A DNA stretch of 7,059 bases from the NCBI GenBank assembly GCA_934613185.1, contig CAKTSO010000100.1, positions 1 through 7,059 on the forward strand, read 5' to 3'. Each line of letters opens with the position of its first letter. The first letter of the stretch is position 1. The position numbers were made by a program, and so were the translations under genes. This document shows, piece by piece, positions 1-5,000 of the stretch. The notes beneath the pieces were generated by a model that saw only the letters and a program-made list of their open reading frames with translations, had not been told where the DNA came from and ran no database searches. The DNA is from an uncultured Clostridia bacterium. Its GTDB lineage: Bacteria > Bacillota > Clostridia > Christensenellales > Maliibacteriaceae.

Positions 1-1655
1 ATGCCGAGCTGTTTTGCGATGGCGACGGCGGTGTCGCGGTGGTCGCCCGTGATCATGACGGGACGGATGCCCGCGCTCTTGCAGCGGGCGATCGCGTCAC
101 GCACTTCGGGACGAATGGGGTCGATCATGCCCGTCATGCCAATGAAGACGAGATCTTCTTCGAGCGCCTGCGGCGAAAGATCCTCGGGCAGTTTGTCATA
201 GCGGCGGAATGCGGCGGCAAGCACGCGCAGCGCGTCGGAGGCAAATTCTTTGTTTTTTGCGAGAATACGGTCGCGATCTTCCTGCGTGATGGGCCGCGCG
301 GCGCCGTTCTCCCAGAGAGCGGTGCAATGGGCGAGGATCTCGTCGGGTGCGCCCTTGGTGTACTGCACGACGCCTTCGGGCGTGCGGTGCAGCGTGGACA
401 TCATCTTGCGAAGGCTGTCAAACGGCGCTTCGCCGATGCGCGGCTGTGTTTTTTCCAGTTCCGTCTTGGATTCGCCGTTTTGGAATGCGTAATTGACCAG
501 CGCGCATTCGGTCGGTTCGCCGACGGCCTCGTTTTGGTGGTCGAGACTCGCGTCGCAGCAAAGCGCCATCGCTGTACAAAGCAGCGCGCGGTCGCTCGTT
601 TCGTCTTTGACGACCGTCATTTTGTTTTGCGTGAGCGTGCCCGTTTTGTCCGAGCAGATGATCTGTGCGCAGCCGAGTGTTTCGACGGCCGTCAAACGGC
701 GCACGATCGCGTTTTTGCGCGACATGTTGGTCACGCCGATGGAAAGCACGATCGTTACCACTGCGGAAAGCCCCTCGGGGATCGCCGCGACGGCGAGACT
801 GACGGCGATCATGAATGTATCCAGCACGCCCGCGAGCGTGAATTTGCCGCTTTTTATCAGCGTGAAGGCGAAGATGAAGACACACACGGCGAGCACAAGG
901 CGGCTCAGCGTCCGGCTCAGCTGGGAAAGCTTCTGCTGCAGGGGCGTTTTATTGTCCTTCGCGTCGTTCAAAACCCCGGCGATGCGACCCATCTGCGTGT
1001 CCATGCCCGTCGCGGTGACGACCATACGACAACGGCCGTATACGACGCTCGTTCCCATGTGCGCCATATTGTGACGGTCGGCAAGCGGCACGTCGCCGTC
1101 ACCGGCAAGCGCCCGGGCATCTTTTTGCACGGGGACGCTTTCGCCCGTCAGCGCGGCTTCCTCGATTTGGAGGCTTGCGGCTTCGAGAATGCGCCCGTCG
1201 GCAGGGACGGCGTCGCCCGCTTCCAGAACGAGAATATCGCCCACGACGACCGATTCGCTGTCGACGGATGAAACCTCCCCGTCGCGCAGCACATGGCATT
1301 TGGCACCCGACATTTTCTGGAGCGCCTCGATCGCGGCTTCCGCCTTGCCTTCCTGCACCACGCCGAGCACGGCGTTCAAAAGCACGACGCTCAAAATGAT
1401 GATGACATCGGCGAAGCTTTCGCCGGAATAGATCGCCGTGATCCCGGAAAAAACGGCCGCGGCGATCAGCACCAGAACCATCGGGTCTTTAAACTGCGAC
1501 AAAAAGCGCGACAAAAGAGAGGGCTTGGGCGCTTCCTGCAAGCGGTTGGGACCGTTTTTTGCAAGGCGTGCGGCGGCCTCGTCCTGCGTCAGCCCGTTTG
1601 GCGCGGAGCCGACTTCGCACAGAACATCGGCAGTTTCGGCGTGTTCAAACTTCAT
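1..1655 (-). CDS. P2-type (Ca2+/Mn2+) cation-transporting ATPase, N-terminal 551 codons, cut by left window edge
   Basis: Membrane pump that uses ATP to export a divalent cation, most likely Mn2+ and/or Ca2+. Seen in order: N-terminal cation-ATPase domain (GLTQDEAAARL near residue 22), hydrophobic M1 and M2 (about 55-105), actuator motif TGES at 170-173, M3, then M4 with PEGL at 293-296, phosphorylation motif DKTGT with acceptor Asp336, nucleotide-binding KGAPDE at 434-439, and TGDH at 536-539. The PEGL of M4, in AAIPEGLSAVV, carries the Glu that binds metal in SERCA/PMCA-type pumps, and heavy-metal CPx motifs are absent. The GDGVNDAPAL hinge and M5-M10 would lie beyond base 1. The ATG at 1653-1655 is preceded by AGGAGG (1665-1670) with a 9-base spacer. 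The Mn2+ riboswitch in the leader favours Mn2+ export, as for L. lactis yoaB and pneumococcal mgtA. The exact substrate is inferred. Confidence 0.93.
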   Translation of the reverse strand, partial: MKFEHAETADVLCEVGSAPNGLTQDEAAARLAKNGPNRLQEAPKPSLLSRFLSQFKDPMVLVLIAAAVFSGITAIYSGESFADVIIILSVVLLNAVLGVVQEGKAEAAIEALQKMSGAKCHVLRDGEVSSVDSESVVVGDILVLEAGDAVPADGRILEAASLQIEEAALTGESVPVQKDARALAGDGDVPLADRHNMAHMGTSVVYGRCRMVVTATGMDTQMGRIAGVLNDAKDNKTPLQQKLSQLSRTLSRLVLAVCVFIFAFTLIKSGKFTLAGVLDTFMIAVSLAVAAIPEGLSAVVTIVLSIGVTNMSRKNAIVRRLTAVETLGCAQIICSDKTGTLTQNKMTVVKDETSDRALLCTAMALCCDASLDHQNEAVGEPTECALVNYAFQNGESKTELEKTQPRIGEAPFDSLRKMMSTLHRTPEGVVQYTKGAPDEILAHCTALWENGAARPITQEDRDRILAKNKEFASDALRVLAAAFRRYDKLPEDLSPQALEEDLVFIGMTGMIDPIRPEVRDAIARCKSAGIRPVMITGDHRDTAVAIAKQLG

Positions 1656-1696
1656 GGAACAAAACCTCCTGTTTTAGCGGCGTGGGGTATGAGTGT

Positions 1697-1726
1697 ATTA
1701 TATGTAGGAAAAAAAGCGCGTGAGAA
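1697..1726 (-). promoter_or_regulatory. Possible second promoter for the ATPase, downstream of the riboswitch terminator
   Basis: Minus strand: perfect -10 hexamer TATAAT (1702-1697), 18-base spacer, weak -35 TTCTCA (1726-1721, 4 of 6). It lies between the terminator and the ribosome binding site, so it would give a transcript that escapes riboswitch control. The -35 is poor and the region is AT-rich, so chance is possible. Confidence 0.35.
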
Positions 1727-1728
1727 AG

Positions 1729-1769
1729 AAAAAAGACCCACATACAAAATAAGAATTTGCATGCGAGTC
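1729..1769 (-). terminator. Riboswitch expression platform: intrinsic terminator overlapping aptamer P1
   Basis: On the minus-strand RNA, 14 consecutive pairs join GACUCGCAUGCAAA (1769-1756) to UUUGUAUGUGGGUC (1748-1735), including three G-U pairs, around a 7-base loop (1755-1749). Six U follow at 1734-1729. The 5' arm contains the CUCGC (1767-1763) that closes aptamer helix P1, so P1 and terminator cannot form together. This predicts transcription stop without ligand and read-through when Mn2+ stabilises the aptamer, the ON behaviour known for many members of the family. The pairing is seen directly; the switching logic is inferred. Confidence 0.85.
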
Positions 1770-1868
1770 TGGTCGTTTAAAGTTCAAGCCAGACGCTTTC
1801 GCGCCATGCATGTTGACTTGAAAGCGCACGGATAAAGAGGGCAAACCGTGCGTCGACTACTCCCTCAC
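1763..1868 (-). ncRNA. yybP-ykoY family Mn2+ riboswitch aptamer
   Basis: Metal-sensing leader RNA of the ATPase gene, read on the minus strand. P1 pairs GUGAG (1868-1864) with CUCGC (1767-1763), with one G-U. Loop L1 has GGAGUAG (1863-1857) facing ACCAGA (1773-1768). A 7-bp hairpin follows (1852-1846 with 1831-1825). A 9-bp helix pairs UUCAAGUCA (1822-1814) with UGGCUUGAA (1791-1783), and a GAAA-capped hairpin (1804-1793) lies inside it. The family signatures GGGAGUAG and GUCAACAU (1817-1810) are both present, in the right order and with the right helices between them. From memory, the L. lactis yoaB aptamer has the same layout, including AAGUC/GGCUU pairing and a GAAA-capped arm. Differences: the 3' L1 strand is ACCAGA rather than the usual GCAAGA-like form, and there is no extra hairpin before it. 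Its place just after a promoter and upstream of a cation ATPase fits the family. Confidence 0.85.
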
Positions 1869-1875
1869 GAAAAGT

Positions 1876-1904
1876 AACATAGCACGCGGCGGTGCTTTTG
1901 TCAA
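1876..1904 (-). promoter_or_regulatory. Sigma-A-type promoter of the riboswitch/ATPase unit
   Basis: Minus strand: -35 TTGACA (1904-1899, perfect), 17-base spacer, -10 TATGTT (1881-1876) with a TGC extension. The expected start near 1869 puts the first transcribed bases at the beginning of aptamer helix P1, as is usual for a riboswitch leader. Confidence 0.85.
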
Positions 1905-1996
1905 ACCATACGGATGCAAAGAATGCGACAAATGTGTAAAAATTTAAAAATTCGTGTGCAGCGCATTGTTGTTTTCTTAAGGAAGCGGCGGCGCGG
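1905..1996. other. Spacer between divergent promoters
   Basis: The whole gene-free stretch runs from 1656 to 2053. From 1656 to 1904 it holds the ATPase leader, riboswitch and promoter; from 1997 it holds the ireB promoter. The part between has an AT-rich run near 1935-1952 (AAAAATTTAAAAATT) that could act as an UP-like element or operator. I see no convincing gene, strong hairpin or known operator here. Confidence 0.4.
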
Positions 1997-2025
1997 TTGC
2001 AAACAAAGGCGCACGCGTGTATAAT
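1997..2025 (+). promoter_or_regulatory. Sigma-A-type promoter of ireB-ruvX
   Basis: -35 TTGCAA (1997-2002), spacer of exactly 17, perfect -10 TATAAT (2020-2025). The predicted start near 2032 leaves a leader of about 20 bases that holds only the AGGAGG (2041-2046), so no leader regulation is expected. Confidence 0.85.
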
Positions 2026-2053
2026 TTGGAGCATAACCTAAGGAGGCGAAGCG

Positions 2054-2314
2054 ATGATGCCGACACAGGATACCATGCAGTTTCGCAGAGTCCGCGAGGA
2101 TCTGCAAACGCCGGAACAGATTTTGAAGCACGTTTATCACGCGCTTCGGGAAAAGGGGTACGATCCCATCAGCCAGATCGTCGGATATCTGATCTCGGGT
2201 GATCCGACGTTCATCACAAGCTACAGCGACGCGCGCAGCCTGATCATTCGCCTGCAGCGCGACGAATTGCTGGAAGAACTTGTGGCATATTATGTGAAGC
2301 AGTATGACGAATGA
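2054..2314 (+). CDS. ireB: IreB family regulatory phosphoprotein (UPF0297)
   Basis: Small cytoplasmic protein of 86 residues, the usual family length. In Enterococcus faecalis IreB is phosphorylated by the PASTA kinase IreK and limits intrinsic cephalosporin resistance. The family core is clear: REKGYDPISQIVGYLISGDP (about 32-51), then SDARSLI. The ATG at 2054 has AGGAGG (2041-2046) with a 7-base spacer; a second ATG follows at once at 2057. With the first ATG the N-terminus is MMPTQDTMQF, which puts threonines at 4 and 7, the positions reported to be phosphorylated in E. faecalis IreB. This supports the chosen start. It overlaps the next gene by 11 bases, so translation is probably coupled. 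In many Firmicutes alaS precedes this gene; here a divergent riboswitch-ATPase unit does. IreK was not seen in the window; that it exists elsewhere is inferred. Confidence 0.93.
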   Translation: MMPTQDTMQFRRVREDLQTPEQILKHVYHALREKGYDPISQIVGYLISGDPTFITSYSDARSLIIRLQRDELLEELVAYYVKQYDE

Positions 2315-3059
2315 ACGCGTCCTCGCGCTCGACGTGGGGACGGTGCGCATCGGCATGGCGCTGAGCGACCCGACGGGGAAAATCGCCCAGCCGCTTGAAA
2401 CGTATACGCGCGTTTCCCGCAATCGGGATATCGCCTATATCGGCGACGTCATCCGCAACACGGGCGCGGCGCTTGTCGTATCCGGGCTGCCGAAGCTTCT
2501 TGACGGCACGGAGGGCGAACAGGCGCAAAAGACCCGTGCGTTTGTCGAGCGCGGCGCGCGCATCTGGGGCGTTCCCGTCGAGTATTGGGACGAGCGCCTT
2601 TCGACAGCGGCGGCGCGAAGCGTGCTGCTTTTGGGCGGCGTCAGCCGGGAGAGACGCAAGGACTCGATCGATAAACTTGCCGCAACCGTCATTTTGCAGA
2701 ACTTTCTCGACGCGCGCGCCAACGCCGCGCAAAAAGGGGAAGCGAAAAAACAATATTTATGGAATAAGAAAGGGAGTAAGATCATGGAAGATATGGATCG
2801 CGAGATCGTCGAACTGGTCGACGACGATGGCAACGAGGTCAATCTGGAACTGCTTTTGACGTTTGAACATAAGGACAACGTCTATATCGCCTTCTGCGAC
2901 GCGGACGAGCCGGAGGATTCCGAGGAGACCGAGGTGCGCATCATGCGCGTGGAAAGCGGCGAGACGGAAGATGACGACGAATATGTCGACATCGAAGACG
3001 AAGCCGAACTGGACGAAGTGTTCCAGGTCTTCCTTGACATCGTCGAGCAGGAAGGCTGA
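2304..3059 (+). CDS. ruvX: RuvX (YqgF) RNase H-fold nuclease fused in frame to a DUF1292 domain
   Basis: Open frame of 251 residues without a stop. Residues 1-137 are RuvX/YqgF: LALDVG with Asp10, VVSGLPKLLDGTEGEQA (58-74), WDERLST with Glu97, and DKLAAT with Asp123, the expected acidic set of the RuvC-like fold. The family is linked to 16S rRNA 5' maturation and to Holliday junction resolution; the role here is inferred. Residues about 138-160 are a Lys-rich linker (QKGEAKKQYLWNKKGSKI). Residues 161-251 are a DUF1292 (YrzB-like) domain: DREIVELVDDDGNEVNLELL, an acidic middle, and a DEVFQVFLDIVEQ end. RuvX alone is usually about 140-150 residues and DUF1292 is normally a separate gene directly after it. 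The linker DNA reads like a former gap, with a ribosome binding site. The ATG at 2304 lies inside the end of ireB. Confidence 0.85.
   Translation: MTNERVLALDVGTVRIGMALSDPTGKIAQPLETYTRVSRNRDIAYIGDVIRNTGAALVVSGLPKLLDGTEGEQAQKTRAFVERGARIWGVPVEYWDERLSTAAARSVLLLGGVSRERRKDSIDKLAATVILQNFLDARANAAQKGEAKKQYLWNKKGSKIMEDMDREIVELVDDDGNEVNLELLLTFEHKDNVYIAFCDADEPEDSEETEVRIMRVESGETEDDDEYVDIEDEAELDEVFQVFLDIVEQEG
2766..2776 (+). promoter_or_regulatory. Internal ribosome binding site in the RuvX-DUF1292 linker
   Basis: AAGAAAGGGAG followed by 7 bases and ATG at 2784. It lies in an AT-richer stretch than the coding DNA on both sides, as expected of a former intergenic gap. It decides whether DUF1292 is also made alone. 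Confidence 0.6.
2784..3059 (+). CDS. DUF1292 protein, possible separate product from an internal start
   Basis: Alternative 91-residue product of the 3' part of the ruvX frame, starting at the ATG of codon 161 (MEDMDREIVEL). The size and N-terminus match free-standing DUF1292 proteins of Firmicutes, which are small, acidic and of unknown function. AAGAAAGGGAG lies 7 bases upstream, a good ribosome binding site. The protein is strongly acidic (for example TEDDDEYVDIEDEAELDE). The cell may therefore make both the long fusion and this short protein; the sequence alone cannot say which dominates. Confidence 0.6.
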   Translation: MEDMDREIVELVDDDGNEVNLELLLTFEHKDNVYIAFCDADEPEDSEETEVRIMRVESGETEDDDEYVDIEDEAELDEVFQVFLDIVEQEG

Positions 3060-3090
3060 ATAATTTGAAAGCGAAATAAACGTGCGACCA

Positions 3091-3133
3091 AGCCGCCGCG
3101 CCGCCGATTTTTGGCGGACACGGCGGCTTTTGT
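3091..3133 (+). terminator. Intrinsic terminator after the ireB-ruvX unit
   Basis: Outer stem AGCCGCCG (3091-3098) with CGGCGGCT (3121-3128), small internal loop, inner stem CCGCC (3101-3105) with GGCGG (3113-3117), and a 7-base loop. The stem is followed by TTTTGT (3128-3133). It lies 32 bases after the stop codon and separates this unit from the maf operon. Confidence 0.88.
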
Positions 3134-3225
3134 CTGCAAAAATAAAACGGAGTGCATGTGTTTTATGCCTTCAAATCTCAGCCGTTTCGCCTGTTTTTTC
3201 CATAGCCGGACAGGGCAGGCGCGAT

Positions 3226-3254
3226 TTGTGCGCGGCGCGCGTCTATGCTATAAT
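3226..3254 (+). promoter_or_regulatory. Extended -10 promoter of the maf-mre operon
   Basis: TGC TATAAT (3246-3254) is a perfect extended -10. A weak -35 TTGTGC (3226-3231) sits 17 bases upstream. The predicted start is near 3261. A 5-bp hairpin, CGTCG-TTTTT-CGACG (3260-3274), would lie at the very 5' end of the mRNA and might protect it. Confidence 0.75.
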
Positions 3255-3296
3255 GGGAACGTCGTTTTTCGACGAAAATGTCTGGAAGGTGAGAAA

Positions 3297-3875
3297 TTGG
3301 CACGATTGATCCTGGCGTCGGCTTCGCCGCGCCGTGCGCAGATTCTGCGCGCGCACGGACTTTTATTTGAGACGGCGGCCTGTCCGTTGGACGAAACGCC
3401 GCCCGAAAACGAGGGTGTGCGCTGGCGCGCGGCGGCGATTGCGCGGCAGAAGGCGTGTTACGTTGCAAAAACGTACCCGAATGACTTTGTTCTGGGCGCG
3501 GATACGATCGTCTGTCTGGGCAAACGGTGCCTTGGAAAGCCGTACGACAAGGCGGAAGCGGCGGCGATGCTCGAAAGCCTGTCGGATCGCACGCACGCCG
3601 TCGTGACGGGCGTATGCCTGATCGACGGGCAAAACCGCCGCGAGGTGCTTTTTACGCGCGTGTGCGACGTGACGTTCGCGCCGCTTTCGCCGCAGTGGAT
3701 CTCGGACTATATCGCGACAGGCGAGCCGATGGACAAGGCGGGCGCATATGCCATTCAGGGAGGTGCGCGGGAGAAGATTCTGCGCTTTACGGGAGATTTT
3801 GACAGCATCGTCGGTCTTCCGACGGATGACGTGATCGCTTATTTACAACAGCTTGGTTTTGGATGCGGGGTGTAA
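3297..3875 (+). CDS. maf: Maf family nucleotide pyrophosphatase (YhdE-like dTTP/UTP type)
   Basis: Cytoplasmic house-cleaning enzyme that hydrolyses non-canonical or surplus nucleoside triphosphates to monophosphate and pyrophosphate; Bacillus Maf also affects septum formation. The protein has 192 residues, the normal length. Motifs: N-terminal LASASPRR (6-13), DETPPE (32-37), LGADTIV with Asp69, KPYDKAEA (81-88), THAVVTGV (99-106), and GEPMDKAGAYAIQG (142-155). The DKAGAYxIQG form is that of the YhdE dTTP/UTP group rather than the YceF 7-methyl-GTP group. The start is TTG at 3297, preceded by GGAAGGTGAG (3284-3293); the family needs SxSPRR close to the N-terminus. The frame stays open upstream to 3111, but that part lies before the promoter at 3226-3254 and resembles no Maf sequence. 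mreB starts four bases after its stop. Confidence 0.93.
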   Translation: MARLILASASPRRAQILRAHGLLFETAACPLDETPPENEGVRWRAAAIARQKACYVAKTYPNDFVLGADTIVCLGKRCLGKPYDKAEAAAMLESLSDRTHAVVTGVCLIDGQNRREVLFTRVCDVTFAPLSPQWISDYIATGEPMDKAGAYAIQGGAREKILRFTGDFDSIVGLPTDDVIAYLQQLGFGCGV

Positions 3876-3879
3876 GAAT

Positions 3880-4917
3880 ATGTTTCGGAAAAGTTTGATA
3901 GCGCGCGGCGGCATGGCGATCGACCTTGGAACGGCCAACGTGCTTGTGTATCTTGCCGACGAGGGGATTGTCGTGCGCGAGCCCTGTGTGGTCGCGGTGC
4001 AGACGGTCAAAGGCGTGCGTGAGGTCGTCGCCGTCGGCGAAGAGGCAAAGCGCATGATCGGCAGAACGCCGGGAAATATCAAGGCCATTCGTCCGCTGCA
4101 CGACGGCGTCATCGCCGATTGCGAAGTGACGGAGGTCATGCTCAAATATTTCGTGCGAAAGGCGCTGGGCAACCGATCGATCTTCAAGATCAAGCCCAAC
4201 GTTGTCATCTGTGTTCCCTGCGGCGTGACGCAGGTCGAACGCCGCGCCGTGGAGGAGGCGATCCTTCAGGCGGGCGCGTATGACGCGATTATCGTCGAGG
4301 AGCCGCTTGCGGCGGCGATCGGCGCGGGGTTGCCGGTGGATGAACCCACGGGCGTCATGGTCGTCGACATTGGCGGCGGCACGACAGAAGTGGCGATCAT
4401 TTCGCTCGGCGGCATCGTTGCAAGCCGTTCCGTGCGCATGGGCGGCAACCGTCTGGACATGGCAATTGTAAACTATATTCGAAAAGTTTACAATGTGTCG
4501 ATCGGCGAATACACGGCGGAAGAGCTGAAGATCGGCCTGGGGTCGGTCTATCCGATGCAGAACGAATCGCGTGCGACCGTGCGCGGCATCGATATCGAAC
4601 GGCACCTGCCCACGACGATTGAGATCTCTTCGCAGGATGTTTACGAGGCGCTTCGCGAGCCCGTCATGGCGATCATCGATGCAATCCATCAGACGCTCGA
4701 AGACACCCCGCCGGAGCTTTCGGCGGATATCATGATCCGCGGCATCACGCTGACCGGCGGCGGCGCGCAGCTTCTCGGACTCGACGCGCTGATCCACAGC
4801 GAGACGGGCATTCCGGCGCATGTGTCGAAGAACCCGCTCGACGCGGTCGTCATGGGCGCGGGCAGGATCGTCGACGACCCGGCGACGATGCGCCTGATCG
4901 ACGCGGCGCGGGCGTAA
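3880..4917 (+). CDS. mreB: Rod shape-determining protein MreB (bacterial actin)
   Basis: ATP-binding actin homologue that forms filaments under the membrane and guides lateral wall synthesis with MreC, MreD, RodA and PBP2. It has 345 residues, the usual size. Motifs: phosphate-1 AIDLGTANVLVY (13-24), DGVIADCEVTEVMLKYFV (75-92), PCGVTQVERRAVEEA (113-127), VEEPLAAAIGAG (139-150), phosphate-2 VVDIGGGTTEVA (161-172), adenosine-site LTGGGAQLLGLD (291-302), and the C-terminal NPLDAVVMGAGRIV. I chose ATG 3880 because GGGGTG lies about 7 bases upstream and the protein then begins MFRKSLIARGG, leading directly into strand 1. An upstream in-frame ATG (3853) lacks a ribosome binding site and lies inside maf. 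A paralogue such as Mbl is possible, but mreCD downstream favours MreB. Codons for residues 196-205 form an AT-rich perfect inverted repeat. Confidence 0.96.
   Translation: MFRKSLIARGGMAIDLGTANVLVYLADEGIVVREPCVVAVQTVKGVREVVAVGEEAKRMIGRTPGNIKAIRPLHDGVIADCEVTEVMLKYFVRKALGNRSIFKIKPNVVICVPCGVTQVERRAVEEAILQAGAYDAIIVEEPLAAAIGAGLPVDEPTGVMVVDIGGGTTEVAIISLGGIVASRSVRMGGNRLDMAIVNYIRKVYNVSIGEYTAEELKIGLGSVYPMQNESRATVRGIDIERHLPTTIEISSQDVYEALREPVMAIIDAIHQTLEDTPPELSADIMIRGITLTGGGAQLLGLDALIHSETGIPAHVSKNPLDAVVMGAGRIVDDPATMRLIDAARA
4465..4494. repeat. Perfect 10-bp inverted repeat inside mreB
   Basis: ATTGTAAACT (4465-4474), a 10-base spacer, then AGTTTACAAT (4485-4494), exact reverse complements. It is visibly AT-rich within a GC-rich gene and uses codons (ATT, GTA, AAA, GTT) that are uncommon around it. 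The encoded peptide is the conserved IVNYIRKVYN. The right arm recurs in the gap after mreB (4940-4949 exact, 4917-4926 with one mismatch). Confidence 0.8.
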
Positions 4918-4960
4918 GTTTACAAATCCGATTTCACAAAGTTTACAATTTCGGTTTCAA
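4916..4960 (+). repeat. Imperfect 22-bp tandem direct repeat in the mreB-mreC gap
   Basis: Copies at 4916-4937 and 4939-4960 match at 18 of 22 positions, with a 23-base period. Both begin AAGTTTACAA. The first overlaps the mreB stop codon. Each contains TTTACA, which resembles a -35 hexamer, but no good -10 follows at the right distance (best TAAGAG at 4965-4970). Possible roles are an operator or a weak internal promoter for mreC; neither is shown. Confidence 0.65.
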
Positions 4961-5000
4961 TTCATAAGAGTGAGTTGCGTCAATTTGAGAAGGGAGTGAC

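Noticed and set aside
39..1271. Long plus-strand open frame (410 codons) opposite the ATPase
   Set aside because: It is antisense to a gene with clear motifs, has no family resemblance and is rich in His, Arg and Asp, as expected from reading GC-rich codons backwards.
1881..1899. Plus-strand hairpin AGCAC/GTGCT followed by TTTT, a possible terminator
   Set aside because: The stem is only 5 bp, no plus-strand gene precedes it, and the bases are explained as the spacer and -35 edge of the minus-strand riboswitch promoter.
1922..1967. Inverted repeat AATGCG...CGCATT upstream of ireB
   Set aside because: Only 6 bp with a 34-base loop, not better than chance.
1777..2034. Minus-strand 85-codon open frame between the divergent units
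   Set aside because: It overlaps the riboswitch and its promoter, has no ribosome binding site, and its Cys/Phe-rich protein resembles nothing I know.
3111..3296. N-terminal extension of Maf (62 codons)
   Set aside because: It starts inside the terminator hairpin, precedes the promoter at 3226-3254, and Maf proteins begin just before the SxSPRR motif.
4465..4494. BirA-type biotin operator (TTGTAAACC...GGTTTACAA)
   Set aside because: Half-sites are similar, but the ninth base differs on both arms, the spacer is 10 rather than about 14-16, it lies inside a coding region, and no biotin genes are nearby.
3787..4821. Minus-strand open frame of 344 codons opposite mreB
   Set aside because: Same reason: the complement of a well-supported gene, with low-complexity His/Arg/Asp composition.
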